Shown here: one piece after another, positions 1 through 9,885 of the stretch
Numbering within the stretch: the stretch's first letter is position 1
Layout of the letters: each line of letters begins with the position of its first letter
Source: Symsagittifera roscoffensis
Taxonomy: Eukaryota > Xenacoelomorpha > Acoela > Convolutidae
NCBI RefSeq assembly: GCF_963678635.1
Contig: NC_087070.1
Span: 30,220,390 to 30,284,389 of the forward strand
Length of the DNA: 64,000 nt
Reading direction: 5' to 3'
The notes under the pieces: generated by a model
What the model was told of the DNA's origin: nothing
Seen by the model: only the letters and a program-made list of their open reading frames with translations
Database searches by the model: none
Translations under genes and position numbers: made by a program

Positions 1-622
1 GAAACAAATCCTCCTTTGCAAATTATAAAAAACAAGTATTTTGTCTGAGATGCAAAACCATTTTACTACCCTTGAGAACATATATTAAGCAGTTTATGAA
101 AAAAGTGACGCTTGAAAAAAAACGTTAATGATAACTATAAACTTACTTTTGCACTCGAAGCCAGTCATAGATCGGATTGATCGATAATGGCTAAAGGAAA
201 TCAAATCGAAAACAAAATCAAATCAGATCTGAAAACTGTTTAAAAATTAATTTGATTTGTAGGTTCAACCGCCGTACAAATTCTAAGTGACCTATCAGAG
301 AGCCCCTTTTATACCTTCTGTATTACTTTTTATAGAACATACTTTGAGAACTTTAAATCAAGTTATTATATCTTGAAAATTGATTTTTAAAATTGAAAAA
401 CTGGTTTTGGATTTTGTTATTTTCTCCACTTTATGTTACCTTGTAACCAATATTTTCAAATTAAAGATATATCCACCCTTATATGCCCCCACGAAATTTG
501 TACATTGTTAATTACCCCCATTCCCTATTGCGATAGGGGAGAATTAATTAACAAGATCCCCGGTGTTATCCCTCTAAATCGATTGGGGGGACTGTACAGT
601 TGATCCCCATATCTATTGGTTA
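1..622. other. Intergenic, no gene seen
   Basis: AT-rich sequence without a supported ORF or splice-flanked exon. A C- and G-rich patch at about 480-600 resembles a decayed repeat, but I see no partner for it in the window. Confidence 0.5.
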
Positions 623-1235
623 TTGCCAGTATTTGGGATTTTGCAGAACTGTAACCAACTATCGATGCTGACAACCGATGTTTGGGATTTGCAGATTCGC
701 AACAAACTATTGATTGTCAGTATTTGGGATTTTGCAGTATTGCAACGAACTATTGGCAGTATTCAGGATTTTGCAAAAATTATTGTCAGTATTTGGGATT
801 TTTTTTTTAGTTTTTGAGAGTTTGCAATTGAAACAAACTGCTGTCATTATTTGAGATTTTGCAACTGCAACGAACTATTGTTAGTATTTTGAATTTTGCT
901 CATATCTATTTAAAGTTTTTTGTTACAAGTTCGTTTTAGGTTTTCAGTCAGTATAAATTGAGATTTTCTTATTTGTAGATATAAAATTTGTTTTTTAATT
1001 GAAAATTGGAACGAAGTTGGAAAAAAATTGGATTGGACTGATAAGTATTTAATATTGATTTGAACTGTAACGCGAACTATTTTGCAAAACTAGAACAAAA
1101 TTTTTTCAGTTTTTGGGATGTGCAAAAGACTGAACGGCGCCATTCCACTCCTGTCAGTATTTGAGATTTTGCAAAACTGAACGCACCATTTCCGTATATG
1201 GGATAAGCTTATAGACTGAACGTAGCCATTACACA
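623..1235. repeat. Degenerate tandem array
   Basis: The phrase CAGTATTTGGGATTTTGCA, usually followed by an A/C-rich tail (GCAACGAACTATTG), recurs near 626, 681, 719, 757, 785, 844, 1100 and 1155. Spacing is about 30-46 bp early in the array and looser later. The plus-strand reading frame at 623-817 is a by-product of the repeat. Unit length and spacing are too irregular for CRISPR, and the host is eukaryotic. It is probably a decayed minisatellite. Confidence 0.7.
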
Positions 1236-2140
1236 TCTTATTCAGAAACGATTTTATAATTTATGGTTTGTTTACTGGCAAAAATATTTTAGAGGGGGAA
1301 ACTTATTTACACCTAATTTATTTAAGAAAGTAAAAAGTTGGGACTATTACAGAAAAAAAGACGCGCATCATTTCAAGTTTTCTAGTTTCCGCCGCCCCAC
1401 CCTCTTTTCACCTACGAAATAATTACAAGGTAGTTAAACTGGGTAGTTCAAGAGTTTTTGATCTCCCCCGATTAATATAAGTAACCATTTGAAGCGCCTA
1501 TGATAATCGTGGATTATTAAACCTAACACTTGAAAAACAATTAGTCAAACTCAAGAAACAATTAGTGATTCTCTAACTAGACGGTTTAAGAAACAATTAT
1601 GACTCTAGTTGTCTATGAAGTCTACCCGCTGGCTATGAAGCTTGACCCAAGTTCGGCCAAGTCGATTAAGCCAAGTTAAAAATCACACCATAATCTACAA
1701 TTATATTTCCGATTAAGCAAATTGGTAATTACGGATGTGGGTAACTTAAGTAACACTATCTATTCATTCATCACAGCACCTCTTTCGAATTCAGTTTGAA
1801 AATCTTCTAAATTCTTTCTTTACTGCAACTTTTTTCCAACTCAGTCTCAGATAACCAATTCCGACAAACAAAACAGACACGAATATTGACATAAACCGAT
1901 ACTCGAACTGACATACGAATCGACAGACAAATAAGCGACATACAAAACAGGAGGCCCAAAAGGACGCGTAGACGAATTGACATACAAATGGACGACTTGC
2001 GCGACACGACAAACGACTCTTCGATTACCGAGAAAAAATGGAGCCTTAATTGTGGAATCGCTGTTCGATAGCATCCGATAAAGATCGATAAATTTTACAC
2101 GCCAATTTTTGCAATGAAATAGCAGGATAAGAATTGACAA
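1236..2140. other. Intergenic with GACA-rich low-complexity tract
   Basis: No gene is supported. At 1,860-2,010 a short motif close to GACATACAAA recurs roughly every 10-16 bp. It keeps all three minus-strand frames open and yields Cys/Phe/Val-rich pseudo-proteins, which I do not accept as genes. Confidence 0.5.
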
Positions 2141-4035
2141 ATAAATCTCGAACAGTGTAAAGACTAGTTTCAGAAATTGTCGATGGAACTACATTGGAAG
2201 TTGATGATCTTGTACGAAAAAAAGCAACACCACGGCAACGCAGCTATTTGATTGCAGTAGCAGCAGGAATTATGCAAATGTTATTTCTAAGGCGCTTCAG
2301 GGAAATACCGTGAAACGAAAAAGGGAGGAGCCTAGTCAAGTATCTCTTTTCAGAAAGAATGCCACCCGAAAACTCACATTTTACTGTTATAAACCATCGA
2401 AACAGATCGACATCACCCTCAGAACAGTTAGGAACCTCATCAAATGAAGTAACCCCATCATGAACCCCGACATCAACAGCATCAGCAACCTCACAACCAT
2501 TAGCTCTTCCAGCACCCTCAGATCCGTTAAGAAATTGAGCAACCGCATCCTTATACAGGCACCATTATATTCAGTTTTCGAAGAGTATGACTCCTCGCAA
2601 GACCACTCGGGAGAGAGCACTTTTGACACTGCAACAGTGGCGCACTTCAAAATGACCCAAAAAATTATGGCGTCGAGTTCTGTTTTATGTGTGATGCCAT
2701 AAAATTAGCCTCCAAGGACTAATGGAAATAGCTGAATGGAAAATTACTTTTGGATCTGTTTTATGAGTACTTGCTTATTTAAGAAACGGGGATTTTCGAA
2801 AGATTTCAAGTACGATTTGGCTTAGGTGACAAAATCTGGAAATGTTGACAATATTATCAACACTATTCGATCTCTGCTTGAAATTACAGGCTTCAAACCA
2901 TTCGTTTCTTCTCCTAGAGGCGTTCTTAGAGCAAGCGCCGAAACAGTGGCTCACTTTACGAAGTTCTGTTAGCCCGAAAAAAAAATTTCTGGATTTAGAA
3001 ATGACCTAGTATCTTGCGCCAAAGAAGTTGCGTTTCTTTCACTGAAAACGACGGAGCTTCAATGATAACGCGTGTATATCTGGGGAGAAATCTGTGAGAT
3101 TGGTGGTGGGGATTTTACCAGGCTCGCGTTCAGGCTCCTCGATGTCGACATTAGTGTACAGTCGACTCTCAGCGTTTTCTGTTTCGCAGGTCAGTCAATT
3201 TTGTTTCAGATACTTTAGAAAAAAAACCTCTCAGGTTTATTGCTCTCGGCATCGCTTATATGTTATATATTCAGTATGGTTAACTTATTTGCTCTATAAC
3301 TAAATTAGTCACTCTGGCTCCACGCAGTACTTTATGTTCCAAAAAGAATGTTTGTCCATGTCGCAAAAGTTTTCTGCGTACGGAAAAAAACCCAGTGCGG
3401 AATTTAAGAGCAAATAGTTAATCATTGTAAATGGAATCCACATCCAAGGCTTAAATAACCGACAACTCAAATTTTTGAATTACCTCTTTGAAAAAACTTA
3501 TCGGCAATTGGAATGATCTTGTCTTTTGATGCCAGGTAGTGCTATAATGATGCGATGTTCAACAGCAAAATTCAAATCTGCTCAAGTTCAAATCGGATCT
3601 AACCATGCCTGCAAACTGGATATGTTTTTTGCCCTACATAATCGACAAATCTTTCACCTATGGAGTAGACAGCAGATATGCTATGGAGTAGAACGTGGGT
3701 CCCAACACAGCAGGCGGCCAAGGATCGGTCTGGTTGTACAGCCTAATAGAATCCCTAAGACAGTTAGGAGGAAAGCTAATTTTAGTGGTGATTCACCATT
3801 TCATTGCGGTTGATTATTGGCGTCTCTAATGAGCAGTCATCTGATACAGTCTCATGGCTCCCACTGTATGTGTCAAATGACATTACAGACTTCCGTCCAC
3901 TAACTTGCGAGCCAGAAAATGGTGAAAGAACTGAAGTCACTGTGCCATTTCGAAAAGAGTTACCCAAGACGTCACAGGTCAGCATCGAAGACTTTCATGC
4001 GTTTTTCAGATGCACACCACATGATTACTCGACGT
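2141..4035 (+). pseudogene. Decayed coding-like DNA, origin unknown
   Basis: Several short plus-strand frames (2,460-2,702, 3,526-3,813, 3,804-4,055) have better amino-acid composition than the surrounding intergenic DNA, but they are interrupted and shift frame often. The 3,804-4,055 frame leads into the duplicated block that follows, which suggests one old transcription unit or element reading left to right. I recognise no domain. It could be a decayed mobile element or a host pseudogene. Confidence 0.35.
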
Positions 4036-5370
4036 GTGGAAACGAATTTTCGTAAAATGGCACAAAAAAAACCGATGGTATGCATCCTCACGAAAAGTTT
4101 GTCATTCAGCGCTTTGAGGAAAATTTGACCAGACGGGGGGCAAAAAAACCATTTTTTCGTTTCACCACTCTCCTGATAGGAGGAACAGAGAAAGCTGTTT
4201 AAGTGGGTACAGTCTCTTTTTCTGGAATCTGTGCACTGAGTGTTATCGCTGACAAGGAAAAAAGTTAGGAGGGTAGCACCGAAACTGAAGATCTCTTTGA
4301 AGGAGTGTGGAAAAAAGAAGTTGTTGTTCGCCCAAAAGAAAATACAGATATGTACGTTAAGTCTGTAAAAGTGTTACAAAACCTCTTCCCTAGTCTCGTC
4401 TCAAAAATTACTAGAAAAACCCTAGGGTGCATCATCATCAAAGACGCCAGCGATTTTTTGAGAAAGAGCTCGAATAAATGCACAAAATTATTGAGAGCAA
4501 GAGGTGATTTTAACGCTTCAGAGTATGAAAAGTGGAATGAAATCTGTTATCAAGTTTCGGTGCTTATCTTTGGGGAACAAAAATTGACCCCCTACAAACT
4601 AAATTGAGTCCTAAAGCCACAGCTTGTTGTGAGCATTTTTATACGAAATCCCTCGGAACATTTGTGCGAAGCTCTCAAAAAATCCAACCACCATGCGAAC
4701 AAGGATTTTCAAAGAAGGACAATGCGAGGCGGAGAAAAATTGCTGAATCAAGACCCATTGTACCTCGAAATGTTTTTTCTTTCTGCAAGCTCATGTGGTA
4801 AGTGCACCCATACTTTTCTAAACAATGCGGGAGACGTCTTGGAAGGAACCAATGCTATCCCCGCGTAATTACACATGTTTCAAAAAAAATCTGTGTTTTC
4901 GAAAGTTGCCGTCGGTGAAAAGCGACCATCTAGTCTACTCTTCTTTGGTTTGCTAATTCATGGGTTGTGTAGTTTCGGATGAACAGCGGCATCAGTTGCG
5001 GGAAAGATAGCAGAATCGAATCTAGCATCTCAACCTATGGCAGAAAAATGGATCCATGATTTGCGAGGTACTGTCCTAACCAAAAGCAATGCTCAAATCA
5101 TTCTCCGAGGAAATTCCAAGACACCTAACTGCTTTGTTCTGCTGAAACATGACAAAGATTTGGTCACAGGAACGATGACTGTGGATGAACGGTTGCAAAG
5201 CCGAGTAGCTGGAAACGAGTCAACAACTGATTTGAAATCTAGTGAGACGTGGCAAAAACCAAACGCAAGAGCTGGCAAAAAATCAGCGGGCATCCAGTGC
5301 CGTAAAATTGCGGGTAGTGAATTCAGTTTTTTGAAGCTACAAAACATAGTTGACTCTCTGTACTCTGAAT
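4036..5370 (+). repeat. Tandem duplication, unit 1 (coding-like)
   Basis: Sequence from 4,036 to about 4,575 is closely repeated at about 5,380-5,912, and 5,114-5,370 is repeated at 5,922-6,190. Unit 1 therefore runs X (4,036-4,575), a unique 540 bp spacer, then Y (5,114-5,370). Protein-like frames inside are 4,305-4,607 (about 100 residues, with EDLFEGVWK and KASDFLRKS-like phrases) and 5,037-5,468 (143 residues, beginning MAEKWIHDLRG). I recognise neither family. The spacer also holds an open stretch at 4,629-4,868. Confidence 0.6.
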
Positions 5371-5379
5371 CAGTTATGG

Positions 5380-6190
5380 AAACGAATCAGCGTAAAATGG
5401 CACAAAAAGTAATCGATTATATGCATCCTCACGAAAAATTGCCATTCACTGCTTTGAGGAACGTTTGACCAGATGGGGGAGCCAAAAAACCGTTTTTTCA
5501 TTTCATAACTGTCTTGATAGGAGGAAAAGAAAAAGCTGGCAAAGTTTGTGCAGTTTCTCTTTCTGGAATCTGTGCACTGACTGTCATCGCTGACATGAAG
5601 AAATGAAGGAGGGCAGCACCGAAACTGAAGATCTCTTTGAAGGAGTGTGGAAAAATGAAGTTGTTGTTTGCCCCAAAGAAAATACAGATACGTACGTTAA
5701 GTCTGTAAAAGTGTTACAAAACCTCTACCCGAGTCTCGCCTCAAAAGTTCCTGGAAAAACCCTACGGTGCATCACCACCAAAGATGCCAGTGATTTTTTG
5801 AGAAAGAGTTTGAATTAATGCACGAAATTATTGAGAGCAATAGGTGATTTTAACGCTTCAGAGTACGAAAACAGGGTTGAATTCTTACCAAGTTTCGGTG
5901 CTTATCTTTAGCGAACAATCCAAGACACCTAACTGCTTTGTTCTGCTGAAAGATAAAAAAAAGATTTGGTCGAAGGAACGATGACTGTGGAGGAACGGTT
6001 GCAAAACCGAGTAGCTGGGAACTAGTCAACAACTGATTTAGAATCTAGTGATACTGGGCAAAAACCACAAGCAAGAGCTGGCAAAAAACTCTCACCTGCA
6101 GCCATCCAGTGGCGTAAATTTGCGGATAGTAATTTCTAATTTCAAGTTTTTGAAGCTGGAATACATAGTTGACTCTTTGTACTCTGATTC
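5380..6190 (+). repeat. Tandem duplication, unit 2 (internally deleted)
   Basis: This is the second copy of the block to its left. X2 (5,380-5,912) joins directly to Y2 (5,922-6,190), so the 540 bp spacer of unit 1 is missing. The frame at 5,603-5,818 is the counterpart of 4,262-4,480 and differs by scattered substitutions. X2 and Y2 both carry interruptions that unit 1 lacks, so unit 2 has been without constraint. The start of X2 lies inside the unit 1 reading frame that ends at 5,468. Confidence 0.6.
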
Positions 6191-6398
6191 AGTTATTGAT
6201 CCGACATCTTACCAGCTACGTCCGCGGAGTAATTTTTCAGCTATTTACGTCAATGACGAGCGATCACTTTTGATGGAGCTATGCCAAACTGGTGGTAAAA
6301 GTGAAGTTTCTGCAATCGTGGCTCTGAAGAAACGTAGAGCTGAAAAATTACCGCAGATTCCAAATACTGAACCCCAAGTACCCTCCCTGTGTAGCTGA
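6048..6398 (+). CDS. Unrecognised ORF, 116 codons, doubtful
   Basis: This open frame overlaps the Y2 repeat and runs past it into unique sequence, ending with TGA at about 6,398. Its first half is not in the frame used by Y1, so at least that part is likely noise. The second half (6,190-6,398) reads plausibly (DERSLLMELCQTGG, KKRRAEKLPQ) and may be the tail of whatever protein the duplicated block once encoded. No domain is recognised. Confidence 0.2.
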   Translation: MILGKNHKQELAKNSHLQPSSGVNLRIVISNFKFLKLEYIVDSLYSDSVIDPTSYQLRPRSNFSAIYVNDERSLLMELCQTGGKSEVSAIVALKKRRAEKLPQIPNTEPQVPSLCS

Positions 6399-6399
6399 G

Positions 6400-7420
6400 C
6401 AAACTCAGCTCACATATCACGATGGAGCAGGAGAGCTAAGATCCTTTGAAAAAACTAATTAGCTCGATGGAGGATGCTGACCTCACAACAACACAACAAA
6501 ACTAGAGATCAGTTCGACGAGTCTAGTGTTAAAACCAGTTTCAAGTAACCCGCGCTACTGGTTTGCCCTACATATTTTGTCGGGGGCGAATCTCACTGGA
6601 CGAGGGACAAGACGAAACCACTATTAACCGAAACAAACGGCACCAGAGTTAACGAGGCTACCGCAAAAACCAACAAAAATAGGCAACGTACACGAGCCAT
6701 ATGACCATGTTGGCTAGTTTTCGGCCATAGGAAACAGTTACGCACACGAATGTCATATAGTCACGTCCGCTAGTCTTTAATTAACGAAAAAGGATATCGT
6801 TAACTATTTACCCCCAATTGCAATAGGAATACTGCAAAATGTGTTTCTGAGAATTAAATCATTGGAAAAAAACGCATTCTGGTTTTTATATGGGTATAGA
6901 TTTGTTAAAGTATATCAGAAAGGGGACAAAAGTTAACAAAATTCACAATAAAACACGTGGAACAATTTTTGGTGTACAATTATAATAATTGTGTCCTTTA
7001 AAACCAAATCATTACGCAGCCAATCTGTGCATTTTGTTAGATGTAAGCGGATTCCGCAACAAGAATGCGTTTTATAGTTTATAGGCTTTTCAATCAAAAA
7101 CGCTGATTATAGTTTTGTTTGTTTTACTTGTTTTTGCGGGGCACATCTATACTTTCGTGGACCTTAAAATCAAACTTGTACATTTTTCGCGTGAAATGAG
7201 TCTGAGTGGCTCCCAGATGATACCCTCGGCAAAATGCCGGTTAATTCTCACCTCTGGAAAAGATGAGGGGGACCCACGTAGCTGTTTTGTATGATCTCAC
7301 GTAATTTTTTTAAATAAATTTTTGTATTGCAGCGCGAAAATTTCTTTTTATTGATTTCACAAACTGTACGCGGATTCCGCGGATTGTAAGTGAGATATCA
7401 GCATAAAACCTAGCTCGAAA
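6400..7420. other. Intergenic with GCGGATTCCGC motifs
   Basis: No gene is supported. The palindromic phrase GCGGATTCCGC, next to TGTAAG or TGTACG, occurs at about 7,047-7,057 and 7,370-7,380. It belongs to a motif family seen again near 31.7 kb and 57.2 kb. Confidence 0.45.
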
Positions 7421-8094
7421 AATGGCTAGCTAGAAAAAGTGCTGAAATTGCAAACAAAAACCTAATCATTTTCTTAGGAATCCATGAACAAATTTTAAAA
7501 GAATACTTACTGAAAATTGTGGTTTTTTTTTAGAAAATAATTAGAACAAAACATTTGATTGAAACGGCCATTTTGATTTGTAAATTGGCAATTTTATAAC
7601 CCAGCAGCCTTGAGCAATGAATATAGCTAGATTATACGAAAGCGGAAATTACGAACAAAAACTTAACCATTGTCAGTGGAATCCAGGAACAAATCTTAAA
7701 TCCTTACTTGTTTAAATTCGTTGAAATACCCTTTTTGAAATTAAACATTCGATCGAAAACGGCTGTTTAGTTTTTTAAATTTAGTTTTCCTAGTCATAAT
7801 TATTTATTGACATATCCCAGTAAATCTCTGTAGTCTTGTCAAAAACAATCACGCCCGCGGCTTAACGCAACGATTTCAAACTGTCAAACCAAACAATTTG
7901 ATTAGTTTAAATTGCATAGTTCATTAACTTAATGCATAGAGATATAAAAAAACTAGCGAAACTGTTGAATGGCCTAACTCGGCTCAGCAAATTTTTTTGT
8001 ATTAAACTGTTATTGTAAGAAATGATTCCATTTTCAATAGGATGAATTAAAAGTGACAACTGATTTTATTTTTAAAACTTAAAACTATGGCTTA

Positions 8095-8146
8095 CTGCGA
8101 ATCAATTCGCAAACTCCCTTGAATGTAAGTGCGAATTGATTCGTAG
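8095..8146. repeat. Near-perfect inverted repeat
   Basis: The left arm CTGCGAATCAATTCGCA (8,095-8,111) and right arm TGCGAATTGATTCGTAG (8,130-8,146) match at 16 of 17 positions around an 18-bp loop, and the symmetry extends weakly outward. The same structure, slightly decayed, sits in copy 2 at about 10,546-10,595. A second pair of arms lies about 200 bp downstream (GTCAACCTCCATAGG near 8,310 and its approximate complement near 8,385). This suggests an old foldback element carried along in the duplication. Confidence 0.65.
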
Positions 8147-8849
8147 CATTCATAGATATAAGTTTGAACGATTAAAATTTAAAATTTAACTCAATTAAGG
8201 TAATTTTATGATAATATAATTTTGAGTGAACTTTGAACTAAAAAACCACAGTATTGGTAAATTAATCAAATCATAAAATAAAAACAATGATTTTAGTATA
8301 AGGTTTAACGTCAACCTCCATAGGGCTCAAATTTCAAAACCATAGCCTATGCCGACGTTTAATGTCAACTTGCACATTTGATCCGTATGGAAATCGACAT
8401 TCAACCTCGTGGTAGATTGTGGTTGAGCTTATGGTTTACGTTTATCGCAACAATTTTCACATTCCAGCTAATAACCTCAGATCCATTTTCATTAACTAAC
8501 ACGGTCGAAAAAGCACTAGATCAATTTTTCCTTAACCTTTTAACTTACGCTTTAGGTGGTTTGTTATGAGTTTTTTTCGGAGCTGAATTGAATGTTTTAG
8601 TAGTCGTAGTGGCTATATTTATGATAAGGTAAACCTCATAATTGTCGAAATTTAAAATCTTTCTTTCTTGTCTTTAAAAGATTAAATTTAAAGAAAAAAA
8701 TTGTTTTTTTTAGACTGCAAATCAGACTTTAATCTTAAAATAAATTAGAACAGGTTTAAAATATAAAATCATGAACGCAAATACGAACTGTTATAAAATC
8801 TAAACTGATTCGAAAAAAGATAAAACGTTCTTGAAATGAGTTTAAAATT

Positions 8850-9860
8850 TTGGAAAAGAAAAACAAAATCCAATTCACTGCTGTCTCCAAACAACACTTG
8901 AGCAACTTTGTCTCCATAGTCAAAGCGCAGTTGCTCGAAATGTACAATGCAATGTCTATCCTGGCTTTTCAGATGACTATTCTTCCACCTATGCTAGAAA
9001 GTACAGCTTCTACTATCTTCATATTGGGCTCGTTTTTGTTCTGGGTGGCGTGGTTCGCTAAACGATCCAGTCAAGCGTTCCATTTATATAACGGGCAGTC
9101 CTTATTTGAAGCGTTGATCAGCCGTCTAGGACGACCCGCACTTTGCAATACATATCCACTTAGAACTCCTGGTTGGAGGCAGTACTGATCGGCACTGATG
9201 TTGGTGACTACTTTGCCGTTGTAATCCACTATCACTTAATCTTTCTTGAATAAGTGCAAAGCAATCAAACCTAATGAAAAAGAAAGTCGAATTACTGATT
9301 CAAAAATGAAATTTTTAAAAACATATTTTTCGAGTCATTAAAAGTATAAAGTCTCTCTTCCAAAGAAATTTCACATCACATATGCCGACCCAGTTCTGGG
9401 TCATCACAAGACTCTGGAACTCTTCCGGAACCCCATATTGAAAGCTCTCAATATCGTTGGCGGTATGGTTCATACTTGTGGTTTTCAAGCGGCTGAAACT
9501 TCCCCTTTGATCCATCATTGAGTAGCTTCGCCACATGGTCAACCACCTTCTTGGGGTCATGGGTTGCCCACTTCTGTTTTGAGTAAAAAATTGTAACTTT
9601 ACTTGACAGCCCATGGGAAGTCGTTATCTGCTGAACGAAGATCAGTGCGCGCTGCACCTGGCTGGTACACGTAACGTTGAGAATCTTGTCGGGACCGCAC
9701 TCCCAACAGAACCTCTTCGTAGATGCATCCGTCCAGTTTCTCATGAACTTTTGATGCTTGCTTCTTCAGCTTCTCAATCTCGAACGTAGGGTTGGTAGAC
9801 AAAGACATAAGCTTCGCAACCTTATGTGCGAGAGAACGCTTCGGCTTTTCCAGATTTATG
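8850..9860 (-). pseudogene. Duplicate of U1 3' exons (copy 1)
   Basis: The minus strand repeats the last exons of the neighbouring U1 gene. The segment 9,448-9,860 matches 11,860-12,280, and 8,850-9,240 matches 11,223-11,647. The 2-bp difference near 9,482 and the 5-bp difference near 8,950 break the long frames that are open in U1. No separate 5' exons are present for this copy, so it cannot encode a full U1 protein unless transcription reads through from U1. I treat it as a 3' pseudogene fragment. Confidence 0.6.
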
Positions 9861-9885
9861 ATGCTAATCTATTAATAATGAACAA

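Larger units (their letters stand above)
7421..9885. repeat. Tandem segmental duplication, copy 1
   Basis: From AATGGCTAGCTAGAA at 7,421 onward, the sequence is matched almost base for base by copy 2 starting at 9,886, including non-coding parts. Copy 1 contains counterparts of the U1 3' exons on the minus strand (about 8,850-9,240 and 9,315-9,860). It differs from copy 2 by small indels, including a 5-bp insertion near 8,950 and a 2-bp deletion near 9,482. Both disturb the frames that stay open in copy 2, so copy 1 is probably a non-functional 3' duplicate. Confidence 0.85.

Noticed and set aside
623-1235. CRISPR-like direct repeats
   Set aside because: Units are diverged and unequally spaced, and the host is a eukaryote. 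It is a minisatellite.
1791-2140. Three overlapping Cys/Phe/Val-rich minus-strand frames
   Set aside because: All three frames are open together over a GACA-rich low-complexity tract, which is a composition effect.
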